From Pogonophryne albipinna (Eukaryota; Chordata; Actinopteri; Perciformes; Artedidraconidae), in the NCBI GenBank assembly GCA_028583405.1, contig CM053252.1:36919240-36983239 (forward strand): a DNA stretch of 64,000 nt, given 5' to 3'. Within the stretch, counting starts at the first letter, position 1. Every line of letters begins with the position of its first letter. Made by a program: the position numbers and the translations under genes. This document shows, one piece after another, positions 12,429 to 23,148 of this stretch. The notes under the pieces were generated by a model that was given only the letters and a program-made list of their open reading frames with translations, made no database searches and was not told the DNA's origin.

Positions 12429-15400
12429 GTACCCCCCCCTCTAGGGCCGACTCCTGACGGCCCAGGTCGATCATAAAAATCCTGAATCAGGGTTTTGTCC
12501 ACAATGAATCTCGCAGGAACCCAGCACCTTTCCTCGAGACCATAACCCACCCAATCCACCAGGAATTGCTTGCCTCGACCCCTATTGCGGACCTCCAGCA
12601 ACTTGCGGACCTTGTACGTTCGGCCACCTTCGAAGAACTGGGGTGGTGGAGGGGGCTTGGAGGCGGGAATCAGCGTGCTCTCATGAACTGGCTTAATCTT
12701 GCTGACGTGGAATGTAGGGTGTACCCCCATGGTTCTGGGAAGTCTTAGGCGCACAGATACCGGATTGATGATTTTTGACACCGGAAAAGGCCCCACAAAC
12801 CTTGGAGTCAACTTCTTGGACGCCACCTGAAGTGGTAGGTCCTTGGTGGAAAGCCACACCTTTTGACCCGGTTTGTAACTGGGAGCGGCCCTGCGGTGGA
12901 TGTCTGCTACATCCTTCATCCGAGCCGAACTTCGTAGCAGAGATTGGCGAGCTCCAGCCCAAACTCGGCGACAGCGTCTAATCAAGGCGTGAGCTGATGG
13001 TACCTTAACTTCCCCTTCGTCGGTTGAGAACAGCGGCGGTTGATAACCATTGGCACAATGGAAAGGCGAGAGACCTGTGGCCGCCGTGGGAAGAGTATTG
13101 TGTGCAAACTCCACCCAAGTGAGGTGGTCGCTCCAGTTGGTCTGGTTCTGGAACACGAGACAGCGTAGTGTAGTCTCCAGTTCTTGATTCAGACGCTCCG
13201 ATTGTCCATTTGATTGAGGGTGGTAACCTGAAGACAAGCTGACAGTAGCGCCTATGAGTCTGCAAAACTCCTTCCAGAAAGCTGAAATGAATTGTGGACC
13301 TCTGTCGGAAACAATGTCATTTGGAAATCCGTGGATCCTGAATATTTGGTTCATCATGACCTCTGCGGTACTCTTGGCAGAGGGGATCTTGGTTAGAGGA
13401 ATGAAATGAACCATCTTGGAGAACCGGTCCACCACTGTCAGAACCGTAGTTTTGCCTCTGGACGAGGGAAGACCTGTCACAAAGTCCATAGATATATGTG
13501 ACCAGGGACGTTGAGGAATCGGCAGTGGTTGGAGCAAACCCATCTTGACCTGGGACGAGGTCTTATTGCAGGCACACACCGGACAAGCCGCTACGTATTC
13601 CTGCACATCCTTCTTCATGGCTGGCCACCAGAAACGCTGCTTAATCCTGTACATAGTCCTTTTAACTCCAGGGTGGCACGAGATCACCGACGTGTGGGCC
13701 CAGTGGATGACCTTAGAGTGGAGAGACACAGGAACAAAGAGCAGGTGGTTTGGACCTTTGCTAGGTGCTGGGTTTAATGCGTTAGCCTGTTTAACGTCCA
13801 ATTCTAATTGCCAGGAAAAGGCTCCGACCATACGGTTTAATGGAAGGATGGTCTTGGGCTCTACCGAAAAAGGTTCTGGATCGAAAAGGCGAGACAAGGC
13901 ATCAGGCTTCTGATTCTGAGATCCGGGACGGAAAGAGAGAGTGAAGTTGAACCTACTGAAAAATAGAGTCCACCTGGCCTGCCGAGAGTTGAGGCGTTTA
14001 GCCTTTCTGATATACTCCAGGTTCTTATGGTCTGTCCAAACTAAGAACGGCTGTTCTGCCCCCTCCAACCAGTGTCTCCATTCCTCCAGAGCAGCTTTTA
14101 CAGCTAACAGTTCCTTATTTCCCACATCGTAGTTCTTCTCTGCCGCCGTCAGCTTCCGCGACAGGAAGGCACATGGGTGTATCCTGTTGTCTTTCAAGGA
14201 TTTTTGGGACAAAATGCCTCCAATTCCCTCATTGGAAGCATCGACCTCGACCACAAACTGGCGCTGGGGATCCGGAATGGTGAGAATCGGCGCTGTGGTG
14301 AACCTCTCCCTGAGGAGCTGGAAAGCGCAGTCAGCCTGGGGAGTCCACTTGAAGGGGACTTTGGAAGAAGTCAGAACATGCAGAGGAGCAGCTACAGAAC
14401 TGAAGTTTCTTATAAACTTTCTGTAGAAGTTTGCAAACCCTAAGAACTGCTGAACCTTCTTCCTGGAGTCTGGTGTTGGCCACTTGGAAACTGCACTGAC
14501 TTTAGCAGGTTCCATCTGCATCTGGTTTGGTGAGATTATATATCCTAGAAAGGCCACCTTTTCTACGTGAAACTCACACTTCTCTGCCTTGACATATAAT
14601 TGATTCTCGAGTAGTTTCTGCAGAACCTGACGGACATGGTGAACATGGGACTTAGAGTCTGGTGAGAAAATCAAAATGTCATCAAGGTACACAAACACAG
14701 AAACATTCAAAAATTCCCGCAAAACCTCATTCACAAAACCCTGAAACACAGCCGGTGCATTACACAGTCCAAAAGGCATAACAAGGTACTCATAGTGACC
14801 GCTCTGAGTATTAAATCCTGTCTTCCACTCATCCCCTTCCCTTATTCTAACCAAGTGATAAGCATTTCTTAAGTCCAGCTTGGTAAAAATCTTGGCAGTC
14901 TGAAGTAGCTCGAAAGCAGAGGACATGAGTGGCAGAGGATAGCGGTTTTTTACCGTAATGTCATTAAGAGGGCTGTAGTCTATGCAAGGTCTCAGAGAAC
15001 CGTCCTTTTTTCCCACGAAGAAAAACCCCGCTCCAGCTGGGGAAGATGAAGGACGGATAATCCCTGATTTGAGAGAAGCGGAAATGTAGTCGTCCATTGC
15101 CGCTCTCTCTGGCCTTGAGATCGAATACAGTTTTCCCTTGGGAATGGGAGCCCCCGGTAAGAGATTAATGGGGCAATCAAAAGGTCGGTGAGGAGGTAAC
15201 GACATGGCTTTTGATTTGTTAAATGCTTCCTTAAGATCATGATAACATGACGGTACCTTCTGTAGGTCAGGATAGTCTGGGTGATCAATGACGATCCTAC
15301 TAGGGTCTGTTGGTGCTTTAACAGAGCGTGAATGTTTACACCTGTTAATGCAATCCTCTCCCCACTCCTTAACCCTTCCTGAGCGCCAGTCAATGTGTGG

Positions 15401-15742
15401 GTTGTGGATTTTTAGCCACGGAAAACCCAAAATAACCGGATGCTGAGCAGATTCAAAAATGTGAAACTGCATAACTTCAGTGTGGTCATTATTTACAGTG
15501 ATCTGGATAGGTTCTGTGCAGTGGGTGACTGTAAACAACAAACGTCCGTCTAAAGCACTGGCGGTAATGGGAGAAGATAGAGGGACAGTTTTTATACCAA
15601 GCTGTTTGACTATGCCCCAATCCATAAGACTTTCGTCCGCTCCTGAGTCTATTAGCACTCCTTGGGAAATGACCTGATCATTAATACAAATGTTTACCTT
15701 GGTAACTGGACGAGAAGGAAAGTCTGTGGAAAACTTGCTCAC
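12404..15742 (-). CDS. pol: chromovirus Pol polyprotein
   Basis: An open frame of 1112 codons encoding, in order, protease (DSGA at residues 32-35), reverse transcriptase (YLDD at 352-355), RNase H (acidic residues near 501, 543 and 571), integrase with an H-H-C-C zinc region (His about 683 and 690, Cys 720 and 723) and D,D-35-E core (D753, D813, E849), and a chromodomain at about 1042-1090 that would steer integration to chromatin marks. All catalytic motifs are present and there is no internal stop. The first codon of the frame is GTG and the frame stays open upstream through the end of gag, so pol is probably made by frameshifting or re-initiation from gag, which it overlaps. The stop lies inside the 3' LTR. 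Confidence 0.95.
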   Translation of the reverse strand: MSKFSTDFPSRPVTKVNICINDQVISQGVLIDSGADESLMDWGIVKQLGIKTVPLSSPITASALDGRLLFTVTHCTEPIQITVNNDHTEVMQFHIFESAQHPVILGFPWLKIHNPHIDWRSGRVKEWGEDCINRCKHSRSVKAPTDPSRIVIDHPDYPDLQKVPSCYHDLKEAFNKSKAMSLPPHRPFDCPINLLPGAPIPKGKLYSISRPERAAMDDYISASLKSGIIRPSSSPAGAGFFFVGKKDGSLRPCIDYSPLNDITVKNRYPLPLMSSAFELLQTAKIFTKLDLRNAYHLVRIREGDEWKTGFNTQSGHYEYLVMPFGLCNAPAVFQGFVNEVLREFLNVSVFVYLDDILIFSPDSKSHVHHVRQVLQKLLENQLYVKAEKCEFHVEKVAFLGYIISPNQMQMEPAKVSAVSKWPTPDSRKKVQQFLGFANFYRKFIRNFSSVAAPLHVLTSSKVPFKWTPQADCAFQLLRERFTTAPILTIPDPQRQFVVEVDASNEGIGGILSQKSLKDNRIHPCAFLSRKLTAAEKNYDVGNKELLAVKAALEEWRHWLEGAEQPFLVWTDHKNLEYIRKAKRLNSRQARWTLFFSRFNFTLSFRPGSQNQKPDALSRLFDPEPFSVEPKTILPLNRMVGAFSWQLELDVKQANALNPAPSKGPNHLLFVPVSLHSKVIHWAHTSVISCHPGVKRTMYRIKQRFWWPAMKKDVQEYVAACPVCACNKTSSQVKMGLLQPLPIPQRPWSHISMDFVTGLPSSRGKTTVLTVVDRFSKMVHFIPLTKIPSAKSTAEVMMNQIFRIHGFPNDIVSDRGPQFISAFWKEFCRLIGATVSLSSGYHPQSNGQSERLNQELETTLRCLVFQNQTNWSDHLTWVEFAHNTLPTAATGLSPFHCANGYQPPLFSTDEGEVKVPSAHALIRRCRRVWAGARQSLLRSSARMKDVADIHRRAAPSYKPGQKVWLSTKDLPLQVASKKLTPRFVGPFPVSKIINPVSVRLRLPRTMGVHPTFHVSKIKPVHESTLIPASKPPPPPQFFEGGRTYKVRKLLEVRNRGRGKQFLVDWVGYGLEERCWVPARFIVDKTLIQDFYDRPGPSGVGPRGGGTVVHRQKC
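12429..12442 (-). promoter_or_regulatory. polypurine tract
   Basis: On the minus strand AGAGGGGGGGGTAC directly precedes the 3' LTR, the position where plus-strand DNA synthesis is primed. Confidence 0.8.
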
Positions 15743-16641
15743 CAGCGCCCTCCTCTTGGCTGGTAAGCTTGCTGAAAAACCTCCTCTGGTGGAACGGCTC
15801 GTGGGAAAAAGCCCCGGAAACTGGGATGTCCGTCACGGCTGTGTCGACGTTCTCTCTCTCTTTCCCGAAGTCGGTTGTCGATCCGGATGGAAACGGCGAT
15901 GAGAGATTCCAGGTCCCGGGGTACCTCCAGGGGAGCCAGCTGGTCCTTGATTGAATCTGCTAATCCAGTCCGAAAAGCGTCGCGAAGAGCCGGAATATTC
16001 CACCCGCTGTCCGCTGCTGCCGTGCGAAACTCGATAGCATAATCCACCACCTGGCGCTTATGCTGCCGCATCTGAAGTAGTCTTCGGCTGGCTTCTGTTG
16101 CAGGTGATGAGTGGTCAAAAATACGACTCATAGTGTCTGTGAAGTCGGGTAATGAGTAACATAGTTCCGTGTCTCTGGACCATTCTGCAGTAGCCCAGGC
16201 TGCAGCTCTTCCCGTTAAATGGGACACGATGAACGCCACTTTACCATGGTCTGATGAGAAAGCGCCTGGGTTGTGTTGGAAATGCAGGTCGCACTGCACC
16301 AGGAAGGCTCTGCAATTTATGGAATCTCCGGAAAACCTCTCCGGGAGAGCCAGCCGTAGTGAGGAGGAAACAGCCTGGCTCGGATTGACAGCGTCAACAG
16401 GATCCGCGACAGCTGTGACTGACGTCATCGGCGGAGCAGTCTGAAGGTGAGTGATGAACTGCTGCATCTGATCCGTCAGCTGTTGTATCTGTGCAGAGAA
16501 GGAAACTTGGAGCTCGGCCTGGTTTCCTACCAGTGCCTGCACTCCTTGGCTGATTAATCCCAGCTGTTCCTCGTGACGAAAAATCCTCACGCCTTGGGCT
16601 GACAGGGCGGCGTGAAGAGCTTTTGGGTCGGCTGAGTCCAT
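15739..16641 (-). CDS. gag: chromovirus Gag, zinc knuckle absent
   Basis: Starts at an ATG (16641) only 16 bases inside the 5' LTR and runs 300 codons. The N-terminal half has a predicted coiled region with Gln- and Leu-rich heptads, and the middle (for example [12 protein letters not shown] and [11 protein letters not shown]) matches the capsid-like retrotransposon Gag domain of sushi elements. The C-terminus is Arg-rich and ends QPRGGRW. Relatives normally carry a CCHC zinc knuckle between the Arg-rich region and the protease; none is present in either frame here, which suggests an internal deletion. The frame ends four bases into the pol frame. Confidence 0.9.
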   Translation of the reverse strand: MDSADPKALHAALSAQGVRIFRHEEQLGLISQGVQALVGNQAELQVSFSAQIQQLTDQMQQFITHLQTAPPMTSVTAVADPVDAVNPSQAVSSSLRLALPERFSGDSINCRAFLVQCDLHFQHNPGAFSSDHGKVAFIVSHLTGRAAAWATAEWSRDTELCYSLPDFTDTMSRIFDHSSPATEASRRLLQMRQHKRQVVDYAIEFRTAAADSGWNIPALRDAFRTGLADSIKDQLAPLEVPRDLESLIAVSIRIDNRLRERERERRHSRDGHPSFRGFFPRAVPPEEVFQQAYQPRGGRW

Positions 16642-16645
16642 TGTG

Positions 16646-16656
16646 GTCAGTTCGTT
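16646..16656 (-). promoter_or_regulatory. self-priming type primer-binding site
   Basis: Read on the minus strand this is AACGAACTGAC, one base inside the 5' LTR. It is complementary to GTCAGTTCGTT inside the LTR itself (minus strand of 16929-16939), which lies about 30 bases after a TTTAAAG TATA-like box and is therefore the expected RNA 5' end. Tf1 and sushi elements are known to prime from their own mRNA 5' end through an 11-base pairing. Confidence 0.75.
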
Positions 16657-16657
16657 C

Positions 16658-17138
16658 TGTTATGAACTTGGTTACACAAGGATAAGGACTCAAATGCACG
16701 ACCCGGGAGCCAAAGGTAAAGTATAATTAATATACTTTATTTGTACAAAAAAGGTAACAAAAGAAAATCACTCTTACGAGATGACAAAAAAGGCTTAAAC
16801 AAGGTACAACAGAAAATCGCTCACAACGTGAGGAACTAAACTTATAATAAGTTTCAGGAGCAAAGATAGGCTTGAATCAAAAAGTGCAAACGCTGAAGAG
16901 CAGAACTCTGGCATGAGGACAGGACAAAAACGAACTGACACTGAATGCTGGGAGACTGGGGACTTTAAACACTCAACAACCATACACAGGTGAACACAAT
17001 CAGGGGCGGGGCTGATACTGATGAGGGAAGTGAGTCAAGGGACCTGAAATGAGGCGTGAAACAAACAAAACAGGAAGTGAGCAATAATAACACATAAATA
17101 TGAAACATGATTATTAACACTTTTGACGGTGCACAACA
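16658..17138 (-). repeat. 5' LTR of the chromovirus
   Basis: 481 bp, apparently identical to 11948-12428. A TTTAAAG box (16963-16969, minus strand) lies about 30 bases upstream of the inferred transcript start at 16939. Confidence 0.95.
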
Positions 17139-17660
17139 AAGTGCTATTAAAATGTTAATGTGCTACATATCCACACAAACAAACAAAGTGTGCAATCCAA
17201 TGAATGTTAATCTAACTGGGTTTTGATAGATTATATATCTCTTTTTCTTCTCTCAATTATTTTATTTCTATTGTGCACTCTAATCAATATTAATCAAACT
17301 ATTGTTCGTTTATACATTTTAAGAATGGCGTTTATCTTTTTTGAGAATGAGTTCTTATTTTATTTTATTTATTGGGGTCTACAACAGATGATACAAATGT
17401 CTGTGTAAGTAAATGTGTGGCGGGGGTGTGTGTGGAAATAACGGGGACAGAGCTGCTGTCAGACGAACAGCTGTGCGGCGTCATCACAAACGGACGTCGC
17501 TTCACGTGACGCTCCGGAGGAAAGGACGTCCCATTGCTCTTAAAACTCATTTCCCTGCTTCTCGTGGTTTCCTTGTGTCCCTCCATGCTTCCCTGGAGGG
17601 AGGGACTAAACACAGGGAAACGACGCAAGTGAGGGAAGCAAGGATTTCATTTAACCGACC
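17139..17660. other. right arm of the 9-bp-duplication element
   Basis: A/T-rich non-coding DNA followed by a GC-richer stretch leading into the inverted terminus. No coding evidence. Confidence 0.4.
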
Positions 17661-18493
17661 TGAGACGGGGCCATGGTAACATGATGCTCGTGCCTCGCCC
17701 CCCTCCTTTGCAGGGGGGCGTGGTCAGCTGCAGCTCATTTGCCACAGAATCAGCCCTTGCAAAAACAGGACTGGAATGAAGCAAATAGAGCGAAATGAGG
17801 CATGGCTAAAATGCATGATCTGTTTGGTATTTTGAAAAAAAGACTTCACAGACATGTTTTATATAGGTATGGCCCTACAATATAGTATTCAAATATAGCA
17901 TGATAGGTCCACTTTAAATAAAAAAAGAATTTTATTTAAATAAAAAAGGTCGGCGCCCCCCATAGGTTGATGCGCCCTTAGCATTCGCCTATACTGCCTA
18001 TGCCAAGGCATACACTGTAAAAAAAAGTCAGTGAAATTAACAGGGAAAAGCTGTAAAATCACGACATCAAAAAACTGTAAATAGAGAAACAATGAAGCAG
18101 TGTTTAATTTACAGTAATATTTCGTAAGGTGCTGAACCAAACAAAACTGTTAAATTCACATTAAGAATTATGTTAAAATAATGATATTTCATTGTATAAT
18201 TTACAGATTACTGTGGTTTGAACACAGAAAAACTGTAATACATAAAACAATACAATACAGTTAAAATTACAACATGAGTGTTAAAATCATGTTTTTTTTA
18301 TATTTTTTCATTCTTGATTATACTATAATATACTTACTTCTTATTTCTATTTGTTTAATACATATGTTTATTTTGAAATTGGAAATAACCCAGTACTGAG
18401 ATATTCTTGGAAATTAAATGAGAATCCATAAAACAGCTGGCGTTTGGATTCTGGGGCCACCGGCTATTTGGAGTGGAATGCAGCCCACGGCAG

Positions 18494-18975
18494 CAGTGGC
18501 GGCGCTAGGGGGTGGCTACCTGGGCTCAAGCCCCGGATGTTTTCTGAAAAGCCCCGGATGTTTCACTTAAAACAAAAAATAAAAAAATAAAAAAAAATTG
18601 TGTGAAAATGTCTCGGGAGTAATGTGCAGTACCGGAGTCCACCAGAGAGGCAGCCGCTGCGGGACATTAGCCTGCGTACTGCGTAGCCTTCCCTGCCCTG
18701 AAGAAGAAGAGATCCTTCCTAGTGCCTGACGAGTTTTAAGCTAATAGCCTATAAAGTTATGGATATTAGAACGTTATTTTCATCGAAGCAGGCGCCACAA
18801 GCTGCAGCAGCAGCAGTATCAGCAGCTGACAACAATGTCATCACCAGCAGTGAAGAAATGGATGATGTTTCAGGTTTGTGAATCTAATGGTGATATCTGC
18901 ACTCTGGCTGACTGAGTAAGAAGTGAAAAAGAGTGATGTACTGTAACGTTAATCTTATAGCTAGTAAACATGGAG
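18494..18975 (+). mobile_element. 5' part of a hAT element
   Basis: Starts with CAGTGGCGGCGCTAG, nearly the same terminus as the hAT at 35202 (CAGTGGCGGCGCCAG). The opposite terminus was not found, so the copy is truncated, apparently next to the L2 tail at 18983. It retains the first transposase exon. Confidence 0.65.
18759..18873 (+). pseudogene. first exon of a hAT transposase
   Basis: ATG at 18759 opens MDIRTLFSSKQAPQ followed by an Ala run and an acidic Ser stretch, then a plausible donor (CAG then GTTTGT) at 18873/18874. Short acidic starts of the MDIR..F type are usual in TTF-finger hAT transposases of fish. No later exon is present, so it is a remnant. Confidence 0.55.
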
Positions 18976-18982
18976 TAACCAA

Positions 18983-19220
18983 AGCAAGTTTATTTATATA
19001 GCACCTTTCAACACAAGGCAATTCAAGGTGCTTTACAAAAATGAAAGACATTCAGACAAAGGCATTTAAAAACAGTAAAAGATAATAAAAGAAACATTAA
19101 AAGAAAAAATACATGAATAAAAAGTACAGTGCAGTTTAAGATATGAATAGTTCACACAGAAGTTCCACTCTACTGATGAACACAACAGCTCAGTTTCAAT
19201 TAAAAGCAGCGACAAAAAGA
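18983..19220 (-). mobile_element. L2-like LINE 3' tail
   Basis: Same AAGTTTATTTATATAGCACC tail and CAAGGCAATTCAAGGTGC block as at 6903, extended by a TTCAATTAAAAGCAGCGACA word shared with the copy at 45101. Minus orientation, no coding part. Confidence 0.7.
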
Positions 19221-19700
19221 TAAACCACACTAAGTCAATACCCTTATATGTTAGTATGTATACAGAACATGACTAAAAATTATTCTAAGATGTAACGTTA
19301 ACCCTTCATACCTCAGTCTACTTTTAAGACACTAAAATAACGTATTCCAATTTTTATTTTGTTTTCGCGCGTGGAATTATACCGGCTCTCGTTTCAGTAC
19401 ACATAACAACGGAACCATAGCAACGGAACTGACAGGCAACAGAACTGACAGGCAACAGTCAGAAACGTGACTCTTACACTCTTTACGTCACAAACAAAGA
19501 TGGTGGATGAGAATAGATCTATAAAACGATAAGCAATGCGCCAGAATCAAGGTGAGACTATCCGCATCCTTTAAAACGCTACGCACATTCGTTTCACTGA
19601 AATAAGTAAACGACTGTATTTGAGTGAGTTAAGGCATTAGTTTGCTTCATTAAAGGGTGTTAATGAATAAGTGTTCTCCAGTGCCTTTTGTCCGCTTTAA

Positions 19701-20240
19701 AGGGGACCTATCATGCAAAATGCACTTTTGTACGTCTTTTATACATGAATATGTGTCCCCGGTGTTCCAGGGAACTCACCAAGTGTCAGAAAACACAACC
19801 CTCTCTCTTTTCCTCCATACCCAAATCTCTAAAAATGGGGCTGCAACGGATCTGATACAGACTGATCCAGATTTGAATTATTTTCTACGTCACAGAAGTG
19901 GTGCTCCGCTTAGTGGTCAATTCTCCACCTATCAGGCGAATGTGGGGTTGGGCCACGGCCGGCCATTGCGCTGGAGACGCTGTAGTACATATGCCAGGCC
20001 TGTAAGTGGCGCTGTAGTCTGCCACAAAAGCAGCGAAGAAGACTTCCCGCGCATGGTTGCCATGATTGCCCTTCTGTTTATTCTCCGCTGTGGCTCTTTT
20101 TCTCCCTCTCCGAGGCAAGCCTTTGCTCCCGCTGCTGTAATTCAATGCAATCCCTCCCTCGCTGTAATTCTCTCCGGTAGTCCACCAGCAGATGACAAAC
20201 ACCCACTGATCTGTTTGGTATTTTGAAAAAAAAACTATTT
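19701..20240. mobile_element. second TTAA-flanked MITE, truncated
   Basis: TTAA at 19697-19700, then AGGGGACCTATCATGC and an internal part matching 11226-11430. It also shares GATCTGTTTGGTATTTTGAA with the right part of the first copy (17818 onwards). The right terminus is missing: the copy ends where a Tc1-type sequence begins. Confidence 0.75.
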
Positions 20241-20242
20241 AT

Positions 20243-20478
20243 ATACACTGAACAAAAATATAAACGCAACACTTTTGTTTTTGCTCCCATTTTTCATGAG
20301 ATGAACTCAAAGATCTAAAACATTTTTTATATACACAAAATAACCATTTCTCTCAAATATTGTTCACAAATCTGAAAAAATCTGTGATAGTGAGCACTTC
20401 TCCTTTGCCGAGATACTCCATCCCACCTCACAGGTGTGGCATATCAAGATGCTGAAATAAAAAAGGAAAGTGAAACTT
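20243..20478. mobile_element. Tc1/mariner-type terminal fragment
   Basis: Starts TATACACTGAACAAAAATAT followed by AAACGCAACAC, a terminus typical of a Tc1/mariner family dispersed in fish. Only one end is present. Confidence 0.6.
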
Positions 20479-20538
20479 ATGCTCATCACCCTCTCCCTCC
20501 GGTCCACATTAATACAAATGATCCCAATACGTATGATT

Positions 20539-21312
20539 CAGGGTTTCCGCTAGGATTTTTTCTCGCCGGTCAAATGTCCGGGCAGAATTTATTTTAACGG
20601 ACAAATTTGAAACTTACCGGTCATATATCAATAATATTAATAAGAGTTGTGTAGCAGAGTTTCCGTTAGCAGGTAATTACCGGACTATGAGCAGATATGC
20701 TGATGTTTAAAACTCAGTTCACGGGCTCATTTTTATATTGCTTCAGTTTATAATCGTAACAGATCGAAAAATTCAGATTCATTTTTCAATAAATTATTCC
20801 ACAAACAACAAACAACATAATTATTACATTCAAACAAACTACTTGTAATAGATAACGTACATTATTGAAAAGTTTACATTAACTTTGAACAATAACACGG
20901 GAGAAACGGATCCTCCCTTTTCCCCTCTCCCTCCCTCCCTCTCTCTCTCTCCTGACAGCCCGTCAGTTTCTCATGCAGCTCGCTAAACAGAGGCGGGGCT
21001 TCAGGTGATTATGCAGAGCTGCGTGTCTCGGTCTGACTCAGCAGCTGATCTGATCTCTCTCTCTCTCGCGTCCGGTTACACTTCACTCGCGTTTATATCC
21101 ATATCGATCAGATCCAGCTCTCCTGATCGGCCTTTATAGAGAGCACCGATCAAACTATTAAGAGTGAATATCGGCCGATAATGACCGGCGGCCGATCTAT
21201 CGGAGCATCCCTAATTATTACCAGACATTTTGACCGGCAGGTTTTGAATTTACCGGTTTTTAATAAATTTTACCAGATAAAAACCGGTAATTACCGGCTA
21301 ACGGAAACCCTG
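20539..21312. mobile_element. non-autonomous hAT, 774 bp
   Basis: Ends CAGGGTTTCCGCTAG and CTAACGGAAACCCTG form inverted repeats with one mismatch, and the 8-bp direct repeat GTATGATT flanks both (20531-20538, 21313-21320). The interior is related to 52240-52460, including a CT-rich stretch in the same place. Near 21100-21211 it contains the end of another hAT type (ATCGGAGCATCCCTA). No transposase frame. Confidence 0.9.
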
Positions 21313-21320
21313 GTATGATT

Positions 21321-22009
21321 GTATGAACTATGAAAAGATCTTAAAATCAATACAAATGTATTTATTATAAACGTTAGTCCTTAACATCTATCACTGTGTA
21401 TATCACCATTCAAACATCTTTTAAAAGTTGAACAAACTCCACACAGCTCAGTAAAGACTGTGAAATGTTGACTTTATTTGATCATTTCAGTAAAAACTAA
21501 CGTTCATATTTCTCTTTTTGATTATAATACTGATGAACGTTCAGAACAAAGCACTTTGGCAACTTACCACATACGTTTTAAAATGCTTAATAAGCACCGT
21601 AACGTTCATGATATAATTTCTCGGTCATTATCGGTTGTTTCCGTGAACGGCCGACTGTTGAGTGACGGCAAATGCTGCGGCTGCAATGCATTGTGGGGCA
21701 GCATTTTCTCCTCTCCTTTCGTCAAGGGAGGTCCAGTTGTTCCTAAGCTAAAGGAGGTTATAAAGGAAGTTTGAAACCTCCTTTCCTTTCATTTGGAGAA
21801 TTGGAACGGCACTTAACATGGCTGCCACTGACGTACTTCCGGGTCATTTCACTTGGTTAGGAAGGTTCCTAAGCTAAATGGAGTATTGGAATGCTACCCT
21901 GGTCCTTTCATCAGACGGGAAGTGAGAGAACGAGCAAGACCCATTGCTGGTACGATAACAACCTGGTACTAAGCACACAGGCATCTTGTTAAAGTTATCT
22001 TATCTTAGC
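21321..22009. other. no gene seen; possible MITE remnants
   Basis: Non-coding. CCTAAGCTAAAGGAGG and CCTAAGCTAAATGGAG words at about 21743 and 21870 hint at one dispersed repeat, but no paired ends with target duplication were found. Confidence 0.35.
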
Positions 22010-22046
22010 CAGCGCCATATAGATAGATTATATCTATATGGCGCTG
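22010..22046. repeat. perfect hairpin, 16-bp arms
   Basis: CAGCGCCATATAGATA is followed by the 5-base loop GATTA and the exact reverse complement. Purpose unknown. Confidence 0.85.
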
Positions 22047-22229
22047 ATCTTAGCTATCTCTTAGTGGAGGAAAACAATTGTGACATCACTGGGATTTGTA
22101 GTCTTTCTTGTTGCATATTTTTCATAGTCTTATATTTCAACAGTTTTACGACAAACTGTGACTTTTTTGACATGGAAATTATTTTTTAAGATTGACAAAC
22201 ATCATATGTGTAATTCATGGCACAATTCA

Positions 22230-22620
22230 AACGGGATCGAAAGATATGTTTTCTCTCTCCATTGACTTCAATACATTATTTTTCTGAAATAAGGTCCCAT
22301 GGACCGGAAGTAGATGGGCGTGACTTCGCCACTCTATGTGTGCTGCAAAAAAATAATCACCATAGGGGCACTGTGCTGACATACCTACCAAACGTCATCT
22401 CATAATTCAGAGCTGATTGGCTGTAAGTACGTGTGCCGCGAAAAGGAGACGAGAGAGCAGCGCATAGAGTGGTGTAGTGACGCATCCTAAAACCCGGAAG
22501 TAAGCTGCACATGAGTTCCCTCGACAAAAAGCAATGAGATTTCTCCATAGGATTTTAGAAAATAGCTCTAAATAAGATCTGTGGGAAACGTATCTGTTAG
22601 ATAAATGCACGTTTTGTTCA
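22230..22620. repeat. dispersed MITE-like repeat
   Basis: The CTCGAC..AAAGCAATG block at about 22515-22580 recurs at 47417-47470. The whole segment lacks a frame and resembles a dispersed non-autonomous repeat. Limits are approximate. Confidence 0.45.
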
Positions 22621-23148
22621 GCCGAATAATATCCACATGTCTACCCTACTTTTATAATTTTCGAATCATAAATTTATCGATCATAAATCTATCGATTTGA
22701 TTTATGATAGACTTTTGAAACTACAAGAAGATAAGGAGGACTTTTACAAAAAAGTAATAGAGATTTTTGTCCAGAAGGATAGGCAAATGGACTTCATCTT
22801 CAAGTCAAGGTAAGACCACCATTTTATTGAAAATGGGATCTTACTAAGAGAGAACAATTCAATATTTAAATGATAAAATTACATTTTTTGGGTATCCTTT
22901 TGTTGAACTGTCTGTTTAAAATTAATCGAAGCATCAGACTAAAAAAGCTTTTGAAAATAATATTATATTTTGATTTAGGTCAAAAAATAATATTTGTAAA
23001 CCTGAGGAGTCAGTGCCAGTGCCTCACCAGCCATGAACCTCACTGCACGTCACTGCAGAAGCTTATATATAGACATCTAAGTGTTTTGTGCCCCACCACT
23101 TTTGTACATATAAAAACGCCACTGGATATATAGCTGGATCAAATGAGT
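22621..23148. other. no gene seen
   Basis: A/T-rich non-coding DNA without recognisable features. Confidence 0.35.

Larger units (their letters stand above)
11948..17138 (-). mobile_element. complete Ty3/Gypsy chromovirus (sushi/Tf1 type)
   Basis: Two 481-bp LTRs bound the element and the 5-bp direct repeat AAGTG lies on both sides (11943-11947 and 17139-17143). The LTRs begin TGTT and end AACA in plus reading and I saw no difference between them, so the insertion is very recent. Gag and pol lie on the minus strand in different frames. A C-terminal chromodomain, the gag-pol layout and a self-priming type primer site place it in the Tf1/sushi group of chromoviruses known from fish. It sits inside the 9-bp-duplication element. 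Confidence 0.95.
11442..17672. mobile_element. terminal-repeat element with 9-bp duplication
   Basis: ATGGTAACA occurs at 11433-11441 and 17673-17681. Just inside lie GGGCCCTGTCTCAGGTCG and, inverted, CGACCTGAGACGGGGCC. A 9-bp duplication with imperfect terminal repeats would fit a Mutator-like element, but four extra bases (GCAT) at the left end leave the boundary uncertain. The body outside the Gypsy insertion is about 1 kb and non-coding, so it would be non-autonomous. Confidence 0.45.
10013..17913. mobile_element. TTAA-flanked MITE split by later insertions
   Basis: TTAA at 10009-10012 is followed by AGGGGACCTATCATGC, and the inverted GCATGATAGGTCCACT is followed by TTAA at 17914-17917. 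A second, truncated copy at 19701 has the uninterrupted internal order, showing which parts of this copy are foreign. Without the insertions this element is only about 0.5 kb: 10013-10063, 11226-11440 and 17682-17913. TTAA targets fit piggyBac or Kolobok-type elements. No transposase is encoded. Confidence 0.75.

Noticed and set aside
13511..13913. Plus-strand frames of 88 and 122 codons
   Set aside because: Antisense shadows of the pol gene without known domains.
9006..18012. One giant element from CAGGGCCGGCCC (9006) to TATGCCAAGGCA (18005)
   Set aside because: Related inverted words exist near both points, but the right terminus and a target duplication are missing.
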